Assembly (NCBI RefSeq): GCF_024347075.1
Contig: NZ_AP024901.1
Span: forward strand, 248,001 to 312,000
DNA: 64,000 nucleotides
Reading direction: 5' to 3'
DNA from: Vibrio rarus
GTDB taxonomy: Bacteria > Pseudomonadota > Gammaproteobacteria > Enterobacterales > Vibrionaceae
The notes beneath the pieces were generated by a model. It searched no databases. It was not told where the DNA came from and worked only from the letters and a program-made list of their open reading frames with translations. Positions 28,285 through 37,609 of this stretch are shown here, one piece after another. How positions within the stretch are numbered: the stretch's first letter is position 1; each line of letters opens with the position of its first letter. Made by a program: the position numbers and the translations under genes.

Positions 28285-29202
28285 TTGCAATTAAAATTTA
28301 GAAAAATAAACCTTGCATTTAGCTGGCTAATATTGCTGATTATTGGTGTGCCTAACAGTGCCTATGCAACACAGCTGCGACTGGCCAGTTGGAATTTGGC
28401 ATGGCTCTCTAGCCATAGTTATCCACAATTTACGCAAAGCCAACGCCACTTAGATGACTTTAATGCACTGTCCAAATACTTCACTAAGATCCAACCGGAT
28501 CTACTCGCCTTCCAAGAAGTCAATGATGTTGCCGCTATCCAACAAGTGGTGGGCTCAAACTACCAGATCATTCTCTCTGAACGGGCCTTATCACGAAATG
28601 CCGCCACGCAATTTTCTGATATTAACCAATATACCGGCTTTGCTATTGATAAAAGCATCACCGTGGTGGAGCACCCTGATCTCAATCTTAATAGCAACAA
28701 AAATGGCAAACTAAGGTTTGCCACTTATATTGAACTCAAACCCACAAAAAACGCCAAGGGCATTCATATCTTATCGGTGCATTTAAAGGCCGGGTGTATT
28801 GGGAAAAGAACCAAGCAACGCTCATGCAAACTGTTAGCCACCCAAGGTAAGAAGCTCAATCAGTGGATTAAGCAAAGGGAATCTCTTGCTCAATCCTACA
28901 TAATATTAGGGGATTTTAACCATGATCTTGCCTTTAAAGGGGATTGGTTATGGCAAGCATTAACGCATCAAGTACACAATGTACGCTTGGCCACCCAATA
29001 TTCCACCGCACAATGCGTTATTCGCTCAAACCGCCATCCTAAACAAACACATCAATTTAAACGATTAATTGACCATGCAATGGTCAGTGGAGATCTTCAC
29101 TTCTCTCGGCCCAAGCAACACCTTTACTCCAAACAAGATTTGCTCAACTATCAATTAAGTGATCACTGCCCTATGTCTTTTACGATAAAAGAAGCCCTAT
29201 AA
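28285..29202 (+). CDS. Secreted endonuclease/exonuclease/phosphatase-family protein
   Basis: A signal peptide (about residues 1-29, ending NSAYA) precedes an EEP-fold domain: RLASWNLAWL at the start, LAFQEVND with the metal-binding Glu, LSVHLKAGC, ILGDFNHDL (Asp/Asn pair) and the closing LSDHCPMSF (Asp-His). These are the catalytic motifs of DNase I-like phosphodiesterases. An extracellular or periplasmic nuclease is likely, but lipid or sugar-phosphate substrates are possible. It starts at TTG with GGAA ten bases upstream. Two Cys pairs fit a secreted protein. Confidence 0.8.
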   Translation: MQLKFRKINLAFSWLILLIIGVPNSAYATQLRLASWNLAWLSSHSYPQFTQSQRHLDDFNALSKYFTKIQPDLLAFQEVNDVAAIQQVVGSNYQIILSERALSRNAATQFSDINQYTGFAIDKSITVVEHPDLNLNSNKNGKLRFATYIELKPTKNAKGIHILSVHLKAGCIGKRTKQRSCKLLATQGKKLNQWIKQRESLAQSYIILGDFNHDLAFKGDWLWQALTHQVHNVRLATQYSTAQCVIRSNRHPKQTHQFKRLIDHAMVSGDLHFSRPKQHLYSKQDLLNYQLSDHCPMSFTIKEAL

Positions 29203-29281
29203 CCCTTTTACTATAGGTCGTAACGACATAAGCCATACCATATAACCCTCCACCTTATTAGGGATATGCTTAGGTGGGCGA

Positions 29282-29701
29282 TTATTTACTCGCCAACGGA
29301 ATAAATTTGGCTAGATAAAAGCCACTGAGCATCGCTAGCAAAAATAACCATGCTTGCATGTTTCCTGCCCCTAAAGAGGACACTACTGGACCTGGACACA
29401 CTCCCACTAATCCCCAGCCCACACCAAATAAGGCCGCTCCGGTCAATAATGGCGCATCAATATCACGACGGGAAGATAATGAAAAAACGCCAGTGTTCAG
29501 CGGTTTACTACGAGGTTTAATCAGCAAAAAATAGACAGGTAAAAAGACACTAAGCGCTCCCCCCATGACAAATGCAAGACTTGGATCCCAACGGCCTGCT
29601 ACGTCTAAAAATGCAATGACTTTGTTAGGATCGACCATTCCTGACACCGCCATACCTAATCCAAATAATAGGCCGCTTACTAAAGAAATGAATCTAAACA
29701 T
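29282..29701 (-). CDS. YeeE/YedE-family half transporter (DUF6691)
   Basis: This 139-residue membrane protein has four hydrophobic segments and the motifs SGMVDPNKVIAFLDV and GVGWGLVGVCPGPV, where the cysteine is the likely sulfur relay residue. It is the C-terminal half-type of the YeeE/YedE family, which imports thiosulfate or other reduced sulfur species. It follows its partner by three bases and the two probably form one transporter. Confidence 0.85.
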   Translation of the reverse strand: MFRFISLVSGLLFGLGMAVSGMVDPNKVIAFLDVAGRWDPSLAFVMGGALSVFLPVYFLLIKPRSKPLNTGVFSLSSRRDIDAPLLTGAALFGVGWGLVGVCPGPVVSSLGAGNMQAWLFLLAMLSGFYLAKFIPLASK

Positions 29702-29704
29702 CGC

Positions 29705-30127
29705 CTACCCCACCCAATGTAATCGAACAAATACCGTTATAGCGGCAACACACATAAACACGACAGTGGCAACAATAGAGCGCATTGACAGGCGACCAAT
29801 GCCACATATGCCATGCCCAGAAGTACACCCATTACCCAGTTTACTGCCAAGACCCACTAACAAACCGCCAATGAGTAAAGTGATAAGATGGCTGTTATAG
29901 CTCGTTGGCACATAGGCATCAAACACTTGTGAGCCGATGACGCCTCCGCTCACCATACCCACAACAAATAACCAACGCCAACTTCTATCACCCGCAACAT
30001 TGTTCATTAAACCCGACACAATGCCACTAATACCGGCGGTTTTGCCGTTACACAATAACAACACTGAGGCTGACACACCTAATAACATGCCGCCCAATAG
30101 CGATGCCCAAGGAACTGTAAACTCCAC
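29705..30127 (-). CDS. YeeE/YedE-family half transporter
   Basis: The partner of the preceding entry: 140 residues, four hydrophobic segments, with LLLCNGKTAGISGIVSGL and LGNGCTSGHGICGI, both containing conserved cysteines thought to hand sulfur atoms through the channel. First gene of a two-gene minus-strand operon. No rhodanese or sulfur regulator is adjacent, so the substrate is open. Confidence 0.85.
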   Translation of the reverse strand: MEFTVPWASLLGGMLLGVSASVLLLCNGKTAGISGIVSGLMNNVAGDRSWRWLFVVGMVSGGVIGSQVFDAYVPTSYNSHLITLLIGGLLVGLGSKLGNGCTSGHGICGIGRLSMRSIVATVVFMCVAAITVFVRLHWVG

Positions 30128-30488
30128 ATTTCTCTCCTTTATTTGCAGTGGACTTGATGCCCATTACGCTAAAAATACCAGATATACCTGAGTGCGTTGG
30201 ATACATTCCTACCATGCAACCCATAACTTCATAATGAATCAGTGTAATCAAACACAATAATCAGTCAATGCTAATTTAGCAATTACTAATTAAGGGGGAC
30301 GCCTATTAAGCCAAATAGATGAATCCCACAGTGAATACATAAAATAATGGTTATACAGCTCACCTCGCGTTACGCGGTAACCTTACTCTACTGGCAGGAA
30401 TGTTGATCTGTTTGTTTGACCTGTTACAAGTAAACAACGCAACAGCACTTTTTAATAAGAATAGGCGAAGTAACGGCGAACAGTAACA

Positions 30489-30630
30489 ATGGGTGTCTCA
30501 TTAAAGGATGATGGGTGTCTCGTTAAAAAATGGACGAAGTAACGATGAAAAGTAACATTGGGCATCTCATTAAAGAATGATGGGGGTCTCGATAAAGAAT
30601 GAGTAAATTAACAATGGGTGTCTTGATAAA
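30489..30630 (+). repeat. Five copies of a 17-bp REP-like repeat
   Basis: Copies of ATGGGTGTCTCrwTAAA start at 30489, 30511, 30558, 30580 and 30614, all in the same orientation. Copies 1-2 and 3-4 are each spaced 22 bp and both pairs are preceded by GTAACA, so the array looks like a duplicated two-copy unit of about 69 bp plus one more copy. The core decamer is the same as that flanking the transposase at 39.6-40.6 kb. Confidence 0.85.
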
Positions 30631-30674
30631 AATGCTAAAGGATTGGCTAGGCGATATTCCACTAGATAAATTAA

Positions 30675-30699
30675 AGCCTAGCTTTTCAATCACTAGGCT
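30675..30699 (-). terminator. Possible terminator after the fabH paralogue
   Basis: AGCCTAG pairs with CTAGGCT across 11 bases; on the minus strand the stem is followed by TTTAATTT. The stem is short and about 90 bp past the stop codon. Confidence 0.35.
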
Positions 30700-30790
30700 A
30701 TAAAGAGTTGCTGTAGAATCACTAAGATCCTCTAGGTAGTTAGCGTTTGGTCATTAGCGCTATATGGCTAAGCATTAACTGACCCTGCTG

Positions 30791-31882
30791 TTACTCACTC
30801 ATCGGCGGGTTTTTGCAATGCACTATGGCCTGTTGCAATAACTGTAAGGCCGACTCGTCACAAGGGGGGAGTTCTGCATCACTAAGTGCAATAGGAGTGA
30901 CTCGTTTTCCCCATCGAATACGCCCGGCGCCCCAAGTCAGTCCTGCGCCAAATGCAGCGGTAAGGATGTTAGAACCTGGCTTAATGGCCCCTTGCTCTAC
31001 CGCTTCACAGAGCGCAATGGGCACAGTTGCGGCGGATGTATTGCCGTAGTTTTGTATATTAATAAATGCTTTTTGTTGCTCAATGCCTGCCAAGTCACAC
31101 AATGTTTGTATAATTCGGATATTGGCCTGATGAGGTATAACTACGTCAATTTCAGAGGTCGGCAATTGCGCGTCTTGCAACACATGTTGTGCAGCACTGC
31201 CCATTCCTTTAACTGCGCGCTTAAAAATCTCGCGCCCAACAAAGTTAAATTTAAAATAGCCATTATCTGCGGCAAATCTATCCATCGCGGTACCAAAACT
31301 AGGCACAGCTAAAATATCACGGGCTTGTGAATCACAGCCTAATTTACTTTGCAGTAAACCAACAGGTTCAGTGGTTTGTGACAGCACCACCGCTCCTGCC
31401 CCATCGCCAAACAGTACAGCGGTATCACGCTGTGTCCAATCGATAAAGAAACTTAACCTTTCCGCTCCAATCACCAAAGCATGTTTGTAACTGCCCGCTT
31501 GGATCATTCGCGTTGCGGTTTCTAAGCCATAAACAAAACCCGTACAGGCTGCATTAAGATCAAAAGCGGCAGCGTTTAAAGCCCCAACATTATTTTGGAT
31601 CTTGGAGGCAATGTTAGGGATCAATGTATCCGGTGAGCAAGTGGCCACAATAATTAAGTCTAGGTCACAGGCTTCAATGCCCGCACACGCCATCGCTCTT
31701 TCTGCCGCAACCGTAGCCAGATCAGAGGTTTGCACATGGCTGATCCGTCTTGCAGAGATCCCAGTGCGCGGTTTAATCCACTCATCAGAGGTTTGCAAAA
31801 ATGTACTAAGATCATCATTGCTCAATACACTAGGAGGTAAACACTTTCCCCAACCGGATATTTCTGCGTACGTTTGTGCCAT
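30791..31882 (-). CDS. 3-oxoacyl-ACP synthase III family protein (FabH paralogue)
   Basis: A thiolase-fold condensing enzyme of 363 residues. The catalytic triad is present: Cys in [15 protein letters not shown], His in [10 protein letters not shown] and Asn in [11 protein letters not shown]; the glycine-rich [16 protein letters not shown] closes the fold. It would start fatty-acid synthesis by joining an acyl-CoA to malonyl-ACP. It is longer than housekeeping FabH (about 317 residues) by an approximately 40-residue C-terminal tail, and it stands alone, so it is probably the second FabH that vibrios carry on the small chromosome. Confidence 0.88.
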   Translation of the reverse strand: MAQTYAEISGWGKCLPPSVLSNDDLSTFLQTSDEWIKPRTGISARRISHVQTSDLATVAAERAMACAGIEACDLDLIIVATCSPDTLIPNIASKIQNNVGALNAAAFDLNAACTGFVYGLETATRMIQAGSYKHALVIGAERLSFFIDWTQRDTAVLFGDGAGAVVLSQTTEPVGLLQSKLGCDSQARDILAVPSFGTAMDRFAADNGYFKFNFVGREIFKRAVKGMGSAAQHVLQDAQLPTSEIDVVIPHQANIRIIQTLCDLAGIEQQKAFINIQNYGNTSAATVPIALCEAVEQGAIKPGSNILTAAFGAGLTWGAGRIRWGKRVTPIALSDAELPPCDESALQLLQQAIVHCKNPPMSE

Positions 31883-32124
31883 ATAACCTGCTTTGTTACC
31901 TTTATGATTAGTGAACTAATTATACGTCCATTATGGGGATACGAATAGAGATTAGCTTATTGGTTTATCTATGTTTTTTGTAAAGCGTGACCCACATAAT
32001 AGGTGTAACAACAATCGCTCCCATGCCAATAATTTCTATTGATCTTTTCGTAACTTTTACCACTCAAACCGCCAGTTTATGGTAGTCTTAGCCCCATTCA
32101 GACACACCTAAACAAGGTTATGCA

Positions 32125-32322
32125 ATGAACCGCAAGAAAAAAATCAATCAAATCTTGAAAAAGAAAATCAAAAAACAAAACTCTAAATTACATACTTCCA
32201 ATAAACCGAAATACATTTCTAAAGCGGATCGCGAAAAAGCAGCTCAAGATGCAGCGCAACTTACTGAGACCGAGCAAGGATGTGTTGAAACAGAACAAAC
32301 ATCCTCAGAAGTAGAAAAATAA
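32125..32322 (+). CDS. DUF2986 small basic protein
   Basis: A 65-residue protein with a lysine-rich N-terminal half (MNRKKKINQILKKKIKKQNS), a conserved YISKADREKAAQD block and an acidic Glu/Thr tail. It matches the DUF2986 family of Vibrio and Shewanella, of unknown function; the basic half suggests nucleic-acid or ribosome contact (inference). AAGG precedes the ATG. Confidence 0.8.
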   Translation: MNRKKKINQILKKKIKKQNSKLHTSNKPKYISKADREKAAQDAAQLTETEQGCVETEQTSSEVEK

Positions 32323-32441
32323 TCTACAGAGCGCTAAATCACTCTATTTATTCCTCTTTATAGAACTCTGTTAATTTTGCTCAACAGCCCTGTGTTTAAA
32401 CGCACGCTAGGGCTAACATTTATTGCCTAAGGACAACCACA

Positions 32442-33128
32442 GTGACATCACATCTGCCCAAATGGGTCGAAATGGGGGCTTTAATTTTGGCTTTGGTGGC
32501 CGGTTTCATCAATGCTATCGGCTTACTCGGCTTTGAGCATCAGGCCGTTTCCCACCTATCTGGCACCGCAACACTACTCGGTATTAGTCTGTTTGATGCC
32601 TCCCTTAACCATATCTTGCACCTACTTGGGGTGTTGTTGTCATTTATGCTTGGCTCAGCGATAGCTGGTTATTTATTGCATGGCTGCACACTAAAGTTGG
32701 GGCGATATTACGATTGGGTGTTATTTCTGGAGTCGGCGAGCCTATTTATAGCTATATGGTTACTCTCGAATAACCTCTATATTGGCGTCTATTTTTTAAC
32801 CATAGCCTGTGGCCTGCAAAACGCCATGGCCACTACCTACAGTGGCGCTATCATACGAACCACACACCTTACTGGGATTTTTACCGATCTGGGAATGATG
32901 CTGGGTAAGATATTAAAAGGGGAAAACCTAGATAGACGCAAGGCAAAGCTGTTTGCCTATATTATCATCGGTTTCATTCTCGGTGGCTCTATGGGGGTAG
33001 ACCTCTATCAGAAATATCAATTTACCGCCTTGTTACTGCCTGCAGTTCTCTGCTTTTTGATAGCGGTTGCTTATCGAATTTACTCTAAACAACACCGACA
33101 TTTGCACGGCTCACGCTCCGTTCGATAA
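32442..33128 (+). CDS. YoaK/DUF1275-family membrane protein
   Basis: A 228-residue inner-membrane protein with about six hydrophobic helices and the family motifs AGFINAIGLLGF, SHLSGTATLLG and GLQNAMATTYSGAIIRTTHLTG. DUF1275 (YoaK) proteins are of unknown function. It starts at GTG with AAGGA nine bases upstream. Monocistronic. Confidence 0.87.
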   Translation: MTSHLPKWVEMGALILALVAGFINAIGLLGFEHQAVSHLSGTATLLGISLFDASLNHILHLLGVLLSFMLGSAIAGYLLHGCTLKLGRYYDWVLFLESASLFIAIWLLSNNLYIGVYFLTIACGLQNAMATTYSGAIIRTTHLTGIFTDLGMMLGKILKGENLDRRKAKLFAYIIIGFILGGSMGVDLYQKYQFTALLLPAVLCFLIAVAYRIYSKQHRHLHGSRSVR

Positions 33129-33140
33129 GTGATACCATAT

Positions 33141-33219
33141 ATGGATCCTCTCTTACTGTTATTGTTTTATCATCAATAAATATGGCTCATTTTAAGCCGA
33201 TTAGGTAGAGAGGGTCCAT
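33141..33219. repeat. 13-bp inverted repeat after the YoaK-like gene
   Basis: ATGGATCCTCTCT at 33141-33153 faces AGAGAGGGTCCAT at 33207-33219, with a single T/G mismatch that still pairs as U-G in RNA. The 53-bp spacer is AT-rich. It could form a long stem-loop at the end of the YoaK transcript. Confidence 0.6.
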
Positions 33220-33261
33220 TCCATTAATCACACTAAGTAAGTGATCAGAAATAGCGCAGGA

Positions 33262-33343
33262 AAAATGCTCGAAAACAAGGCAGAATTTTTCAATAAGTCG
33301 TTATTCTACAATCAAAAATTCTAACGCAGTTATCGAGTATTTT
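33262..33343. repeat. Palindromic intergenic element
   Basis: A left arm (33262-33290, AAAATGCTCGAAAACAAGG...) and a right arm (33314-33343, ending CGAGTATTTT) are imperfect inverted copies of each other of about 29 bp around a 23-bp centre. The shape is that of a non-autonomous, ERIC/MITE-like dispersed element. I believe similar sequence recurs between genes in vibrios, but that is from memory and was not checked. Confidence 0.6.
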
Positions 33344-33431
33344 AACAAGCTAGAATGACCCGTTATTTAGTACGATTGGTATGGCATTAAAAGCCTAAGT
33401 TTTAATCACCTAGACTTTACTTTACAAGATG

Positions 33432-33923
33432 TTACCTCAATAGCGCGCTATTGATTGGAATAAATTCTGTGGCGGCTTGAATTAAGCTTGTAGCGGATAA
33501 CTGACGAACACCTAAAACCACTACCTTGCAGTTATAACGCTGCGCAACATGTTGCACTAACAACTCAAAATCGCCATCACCAGACAGTAAAATGATGGTA
33601 TCTACTTGCTCGGCTTTTTCCATAACATCAATGGTGATGCCCACATCCCAATCGCCTTTGGCACTGCCATCTGCGCGTTGAATATAAGGTTTCAACTTCA
33701 CTTGAAAGCCTATACCACGAAGAATGTGATGAAATTGACGTTGTTTAGGATCGTGACTGGCAATGGCATACGCTTGAGCAGAATCAATGTGCCCATATTC
33801 CATCGCTAACGCCCAGAACGCGTTATAGTCAAAATGACGCTGGTAGGCATCTCGTGTGGTGTAATAGATATTTTGCACATCGGCAAAAATAGCAACGCGT
33901 GGTTTCGACACTAATGAGCTCAT
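33432..33923 (-). CDS. NYN-domain (LabA/DUF88-like) protein
   Basis: A 163-residue NYN-domain protein of the PIN-like nuclease superfamily. Acidic catalytic-site candidates are Asp15 in VAIFADVQNIYY, Asp in DWDVGITIDVMEKA and the aspartates of IILLSGDGDFELLVQ. Such proteins are putative metal-dependent RNases. It is monocistronic and no partner suggests a target. Confidence 0.87.
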   Translation of the reverse strand: MSSLVSKPRVAIFADVQNIYYTTRDAYQRHFDYNAFWALAMEYGHIDSAQAYAIASHDPKQRQFHHILRGIGFQVKLKPYIQRADGSAKGDWDVGITIDVMEKAEQVDTIILLSGDGDFELLVQHVAQRYNCKVVVLGVRQLSATSLIQAATEFIPINSALLR

Positions 33924-34038
33924 AATAAAATCTAAAATTCCTACGGAGTTCGAGTATACGTGATTTACGCACTGTCTTTTTAACTATTATCCATAAGTGC
34001 AGTGTTTTGTGTCTAAGTTTAAAAGCAGTTTGGCGAGG

Positions 34039-34695
34039 CTAAACGGCAGAGGTTTCTGGACAATACCTCAAGACTTCCTGTAAGTCATTGATACGGCTAA
34101 CTCCAGTAATGCTCCAGTTGGGCGATATTGGATTGGGACGATAATGCAATGTAGTAATATTTGCCGCCACTCCGGCTCGAACGCCTTGCAGTGTATCGTC
34201 TACAAATAAACATTCACTAGTTCGAAACCCCATACGCATTGCCGCATACTGAATTAGATCCGGTTCAGGTTTCCAACTATTGGCTTCAAATGCACTAAAC
34301 ATAGCGCCTGTGAAATAATGAGCTAAACCACTAATTTCCAATGTAGATTCAAGTTTACTACGAGGCCCATTGGACACTGCGCACACTTCTATACCAAGTT
34401 TATTGAGTGTTTTTAACACCGAATGGGCATTATGGGATGGGGCTAATTTTGCTTGAAACAACACCTTGGTTTTTTCTCTATACAGGGATTCAAGTTGGTC
34501 GATATCAACCTGTACGCCTAAGCGTTGGCTAGTCTCCATCAGAATATCCGCAAGCTTGCCACCATTAAAATGACGCTGTACTTCTTCCATAGTGAGGGTT
34601 GCGCCAAAGCTAGTAAACACACTAACCAAGGCTTGGCAGCATAATTTTTCGCTATCAACTAATGTTCCTTCACAATCAAAAATCACACATTTCAT
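34039..34695 (-). CDS. HAD-superfamily phosphatase (YieH-like)
   Basis: A HAD hydrolase with all motifs: motif I FDCEGTLVDSE (the second Asp is replaced by Glu, as in YieH), motif II VSNGPRSK, motif III Lys in WKPEPDLI and motif IV CLFVDDTLQGV. The helical cap lies between motifs I and II. Close relatives such as E. coli YieH hydrolyse 6-phosphogluconate and similar sugar phosphates; exact substrate not shown here. Confidence 0.85.
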   Translation of the reverse strand: MKCVIFDCEGTLVDSEKLCCQALVSVFTSFGATLTMEEVQRHFNGGKLADILMETSQRLGVQVDIDQLESLYREKTKVLFQAKLAPSHNAHSVLKTLNKLGIEVCAVSNGPRSKLESTLEISGLAHYFTGAMFSAFEANSWKPEPDLIQYAAMRMGFRTSECLFVDDTLQGVRAGVAANITTLHYRPNPISPNWSITGVSRINDLQEVLRYCPETSAV

Positions 34696-34869
34696 TGCTT
34701 ATCTTTCCACAGTATTTTACCGATTAAACCATGTTGCCTGGCGGTACATTTGTTTTGACGAACTTTTTTATCGCAAACTCTGTTATAGCGAACTCATTGA
34801 AATTAGTGAAAAGGCATGACAATTTACTGTTAAATGCATCGTATTTAATTGTCTATAAAACGACTTAGA

Positions 34870-35421
34870 TCACTCTATATGAGAAATTGGGCAAACCATA
34901 ACAGGCCAAGTAACCCCATGCCCCATGGCGGTGTATCCTGTGATGATAGACGGCACCTCTTGAGCTAAATCGTATTCGGTATTGAGCAATAAATCAGAGA
35001 TCAACAGATGCTGATTTTTCTCTGAAACGATACAACAGCCTGATACTGCGCTATCGGATAGGCCAACCCATAACGAATGTCCTGAATTGTCATCCAAAAT
35101 AATTTGCGCTAAAAACTCTTGTAAATAGTCACGAGAAGCCTCTGCAACGGCGCTGTGACTGGCATAAAACTGACTAAATAATACGGTTAATTTATGAAAA
35201 TCCACTTTAAGCCAATTCAGTTTGCCCTTAGGGGTTAACGCTGGGTCAGTTGGGCCTTCAAATGCCATGATGGCACTGTTTTGTTCCATCACATCGAGGT
35301 AACACGCACTACCTAATTGGCTTTCGCGAGTGGGGAAATCTACATCTATCTGAGACAACATCCATTGATTTTTCAGTTGCTGAATTTGCTCTGCGTCAGA
35401 CAGGGTTGTCGTGTTACTCAT
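34870..35421 (-). CDS. Conserved-type hypothetical protein
   Basis: I do not recognise this 183-residue protein. It is acidic, has no signal peptide or membrane helix, and carries four cysteines, including a CC pair (SGCCIVSEKN). The N-terminal third is polar and helical, the C-terminal half beta-rich. Codon use is like its neighbours and the ATG follows GAGAATACCCT, so it looks like a real gene. It is divergent from creA. Confidence 0.6.
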   Translation of the reverse strand: MSNTTTLSDAEQIQQLKNQWMLSQIDVDFPTRESQLGSACYLDVMEQNSAIMAFEGPTDPALTPKGKLNWLKVDFHKLTVLFSQFYASHSAVAEASRDYLQEFLAQIILDDNSGHSLWVGLSDSAVSGCCIVSEKNQHLLISDLLLNTEYDLAQEVPSIITGYTAMGHGVTWPVMVCPISHIE

Positions 35422-35571
35422 AGGGTATTCTCATTATGGAATTTCATTAAGGATACACCCGGATAATAGGACGAACAATTCTTTATCAAACAATTGCTTA
35501 TTTAAACAAGATTGTCGGTATGTGTTAGACTCTATATTACGCGTAAGCCTTTTAATTTGACGGAAACAGCA

Positions 35572-36141
35572 ATGAAAAAAATAGCCCTTTTGGCTCCAAT
35601 CCTCGCCCTTGCTCTTAGTGGGTGTGATAATAATGAAGTGGGTGACGTCTCTCTAGGCTTGTTCACAACGAAAGATATCAAAATCAACATTCTGGTTGAC
35701 CCTATTGTGACCGGTGTCACCTGTCATGTGGCCAGTATTGAGGCTAACCTTGATCTCTCCGACCCTTCAGATTCTGCCATTTCATGCAGACAAACAGGGG
35801 AAATTACCCCACAAATGATTGCGGCCATCGATGATTCGAAATCCGGTGAAATTGTCTTTAAAAAATCCAAAAGTATCTTCTTTAAAACAATGAAAATCCG
35901 TCGTATTTTCGATAAATCATCACAAACTCTCATGTATATCTCTTATTCAACAAAAGAGACCTCTGGCAGTTATAAACACAGTCTTTCCACTGTACCTCTA
36001 TGGGATACCCTAGCCTATAAATCAACCGATGGTTCGGCCAATCACACTCACCATCACACCATTACGCCGGCGCAGCAGACTACACCGACACCCCCTACGG
36101 TTGGAGAAGCGGCTGAAAAAAACAGCGATGTGGCGTATTAA
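35572..36141 (+). CDS. creA: CreA-family lipoprotein
   Basis: Signal peptide with a lipobox (LALSGC, Cys15 from this ATG) followed by the CreA domain: VGDVSLGLFTTKDIKINILV, DPIVTGVTCHVA, and SAISCRQTGEI with a conserved cysteine pair. CreA proteins are periplasmic and of unknown function. The Thr/His/Pro-rich C-terminal tail (about residues 150-189) is not part of the domain. I prefer the ATG with GGAA ahead of it over an upstream in-frame start 20 codons earlier that lacks a ribosome site. Confidence 0.85.
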   Translation: MKKIALLAPILALALSGCDNNEVGDVSLGLFTTKDIKINILVDPIVTGVTCHVASIEANLDLSDPSDSAISCRQTGEITPQMIAAIDDSKSGEIVFKKSKSIFFKTMKIRRIFDKSSQTLMYISYSTKETSGSYKHSLSTVPLWDTLAYKSTDGSANHTHHHTITPAQQTTPTPPTVGEAAEKNSDVAY

Positions 36142-36187
36142 CCGCAATATATATAAGCTAACTTTAGATAAATTAATCAGTTAGCAC

Positions 36188-36223
36188 ATATGCAGAGTAT
36201 TCCCTGTGATATACTCTGCATAT
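36188..36223. terminator. Hairpin between creA and gsk
   Basis: ATATGCAGAGTAT at 36188-36200 pairs perfectly with ATACTCTGCATAT around a 10-nt loop; a T-run (CCATTTTTT) follows within a few bases. It probably ends the creA transcript. Because the gsk start is only 23 bp further on, the gsk promoter must overlap it or lie upstream. Confidence 0.65.
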
Positions 36224-36245
36224 CCATTTTTTATATTGCCCCATT

Positions 36246-37550
36246 ATGAAGTTTCCTGGTCAAAGAAAGTCAAAACATTACTTCCCTATTCATTCTCGAG
36301 ATCCATTGGTGAATCAAATCCACCAAACGCCTAAGCTATCTAGGCCATCCATTATTGGCGTTGGACAAACCATTGTTGATATTGAAGCTCGAGTTGATGA
36401 CGCTTTTTTAAGTAAATACTCTCTTAGTAAAGGACACTCCCTAGTCGTCACTCAAGATGTGGCTGACGCTCTGTATCAAGAGTTAATCGAGAAAGATCTC
36501 ATCTCTCACGAACACCCTGGCGATACCATTGGCAATACTCTACACAACTATTCTGTACTGGCTGACAGTAAGTCGGTGCTACTTGGCGTGATGTCGAAAA
36601 ATATTGATGTTGGCAGTTACGCATACCGCTATTTATGCAACACCTCTTCACGAGTTAATTTAAATCACTTACAAAGAGTCGATGGCTCTATTGGCCGTTG
36701 TTATACCTTAATCACCCAAGATGGAGAGCGCACCTTTGCCATTAATGAAGGTGATATGAACCAACTACAGGCTGAAAGCATTCCGCAATCGGCTTTCAAT
36801 AAAGCGAGTGCTCTGGTTATTTCCTCTTATCTAATGCGCGGAAAACCAGAAGACCCTATGCCAAAAGCCGTTCAGCGAGCGGTTGAACTGGCCAAAGCGC
36901 GACACATTCCCGTGGTGTTAACGCTGGGTACTAAATATGTGATTGAAGGTAATGCCCAGTGGTGGCAAAGCTTCATTAAGAGTAATGTCACTATTTTGGC
37001 GATGAATGAAGAAGAAGGTGAGGCGCTAACTGGGGAAAAAGATCCATTACTGGCGGCGAATGCTGCTTTAAACTGGGCAGATTTGGTTTTGTGTACCGCA
37101 GGCCCTGTTGGTTTGTATATGGCAGGTTATACGGAAAATGATCGTAAACGCGAAACAGAAATGACCCTATTACCAGGTAATATTCCAGAGTTTAATCAAT
37201 ACGAATACAGCCGTGCCATGCGTTTTACCGACTGCACAACCCCTGTGCGTATCTATTCCCATATTTCACCTTATTTAGGTGGGCCATTGAAAATTAAGAA
37301 TACCAATGGTGCTGGAGATGGTGCTTTGTCCGCTTTATTGCATGATATTGCAGCCAACAGCTATCACAAAACGAACGTGCCATCGTCAAAAAAACACAGT
37401 GCTACATATTTAACCTATTCTTCATTATCTCAAATTTGCAAATACGCTAACCGTGTTAGCTATGAACTTTTAACCCAGCACTCACCTCGCCTTTCTCGCG
37501 CACTTCCAGAGCGTGAAGATAGCCTGGAAGAAGCCTACTGGGATAGATAA
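36246..37550 (+). CDS. gsk: Inosine-guanosine kinase
   Basis: A 434-residue PfkB-family kinase almost collinear with E. coli Gsk (also 434 residues), which phosphorylates guanosine and inosine for purine salvage. Recognisable blocks are MKFPGQRKSKHYFP, GDTIGNTLHNYSVLAD, GSYAYRYLCNTSSR and the PfkB active site NTNGAGDGALSALLHDI with its catalytic Asp. The C terminus PEREDSLEEAYWDR is also conserved. Confidence 0.97.
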   Translation: MKFPGQRKSKHYFPIHSRDPLVNQIHQTPKLSRPSIIGVGQTIVDIEARVDDAFLSKYSLSKGHSLVVTQDVADALYQELIEKDLISHEHPGDTIGNTLHNYSVLADSKSVLLGVMSKNIDVGSYAYRYLCNTSSRVNLNHLQRVDGSIGRCYTLITQDGERTFAINEGDMNQLQAESIPQSAFNKASALVISSYLMRGKPEDPMPKAVQRAVELAKARHIPVVLTLGTKYVIEGNAQWWQSFIKSNVTILAMNEEEGEALTGEKDPLLAANAALNWADLVLCTAGPVGLYMAGYTENDRKRETEMTLLPGNIPEFNQYEYSRAMRFTDCTTPVRIYSHISPYLGGPLKIKNTNGAGDGALSALLHDIAANSYHKTNVPSSKKHSATYLTYSSLSQICKYANRVSYELLTQHSPRLSRALPEREDSLEEAYWDR

Positions 37551-37609
37551 ACACAACCTCTAGGGCGATAATCCCTATCGCTCTCCCTACAACAAAGACT
37601 GAATGGACT

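Larger units (their letters stand above)
30128..30790. other. Intergenic region with repeat cluster
   Basis: No supportable gene lies in this 663-bp gap between the sulfur transporter and the fabH paralogue. Its right half holds the five-copy ATGGGTGTCT-type repeats and a short hairpin before the fabH-like stop, listed separately. Confidence 0.6.
33129..33431. other. Intergenic region with two inverted-repeat structures
   Basis: This 303-bp gap between convergent genes has no ORF of note. It holds a 13-bp inverted repeat and a longer palindromic element, both described as separate entries. Confidence 0.7.

Noticed and set aside
30048..30257. Open frame upstream of the YeeE/YedE gene
   Set aside because: It runs across the start of a well-supported gene in another frame and has no ribosome site or family character.
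30489..30630. Possible CRISPR-like array
   Set aside because: The repeats are only 17 bp, spacers are uneven (5, 30, 5 and 17 bp) and no cas gene is nearby. The match to the transposase flank explains them better.
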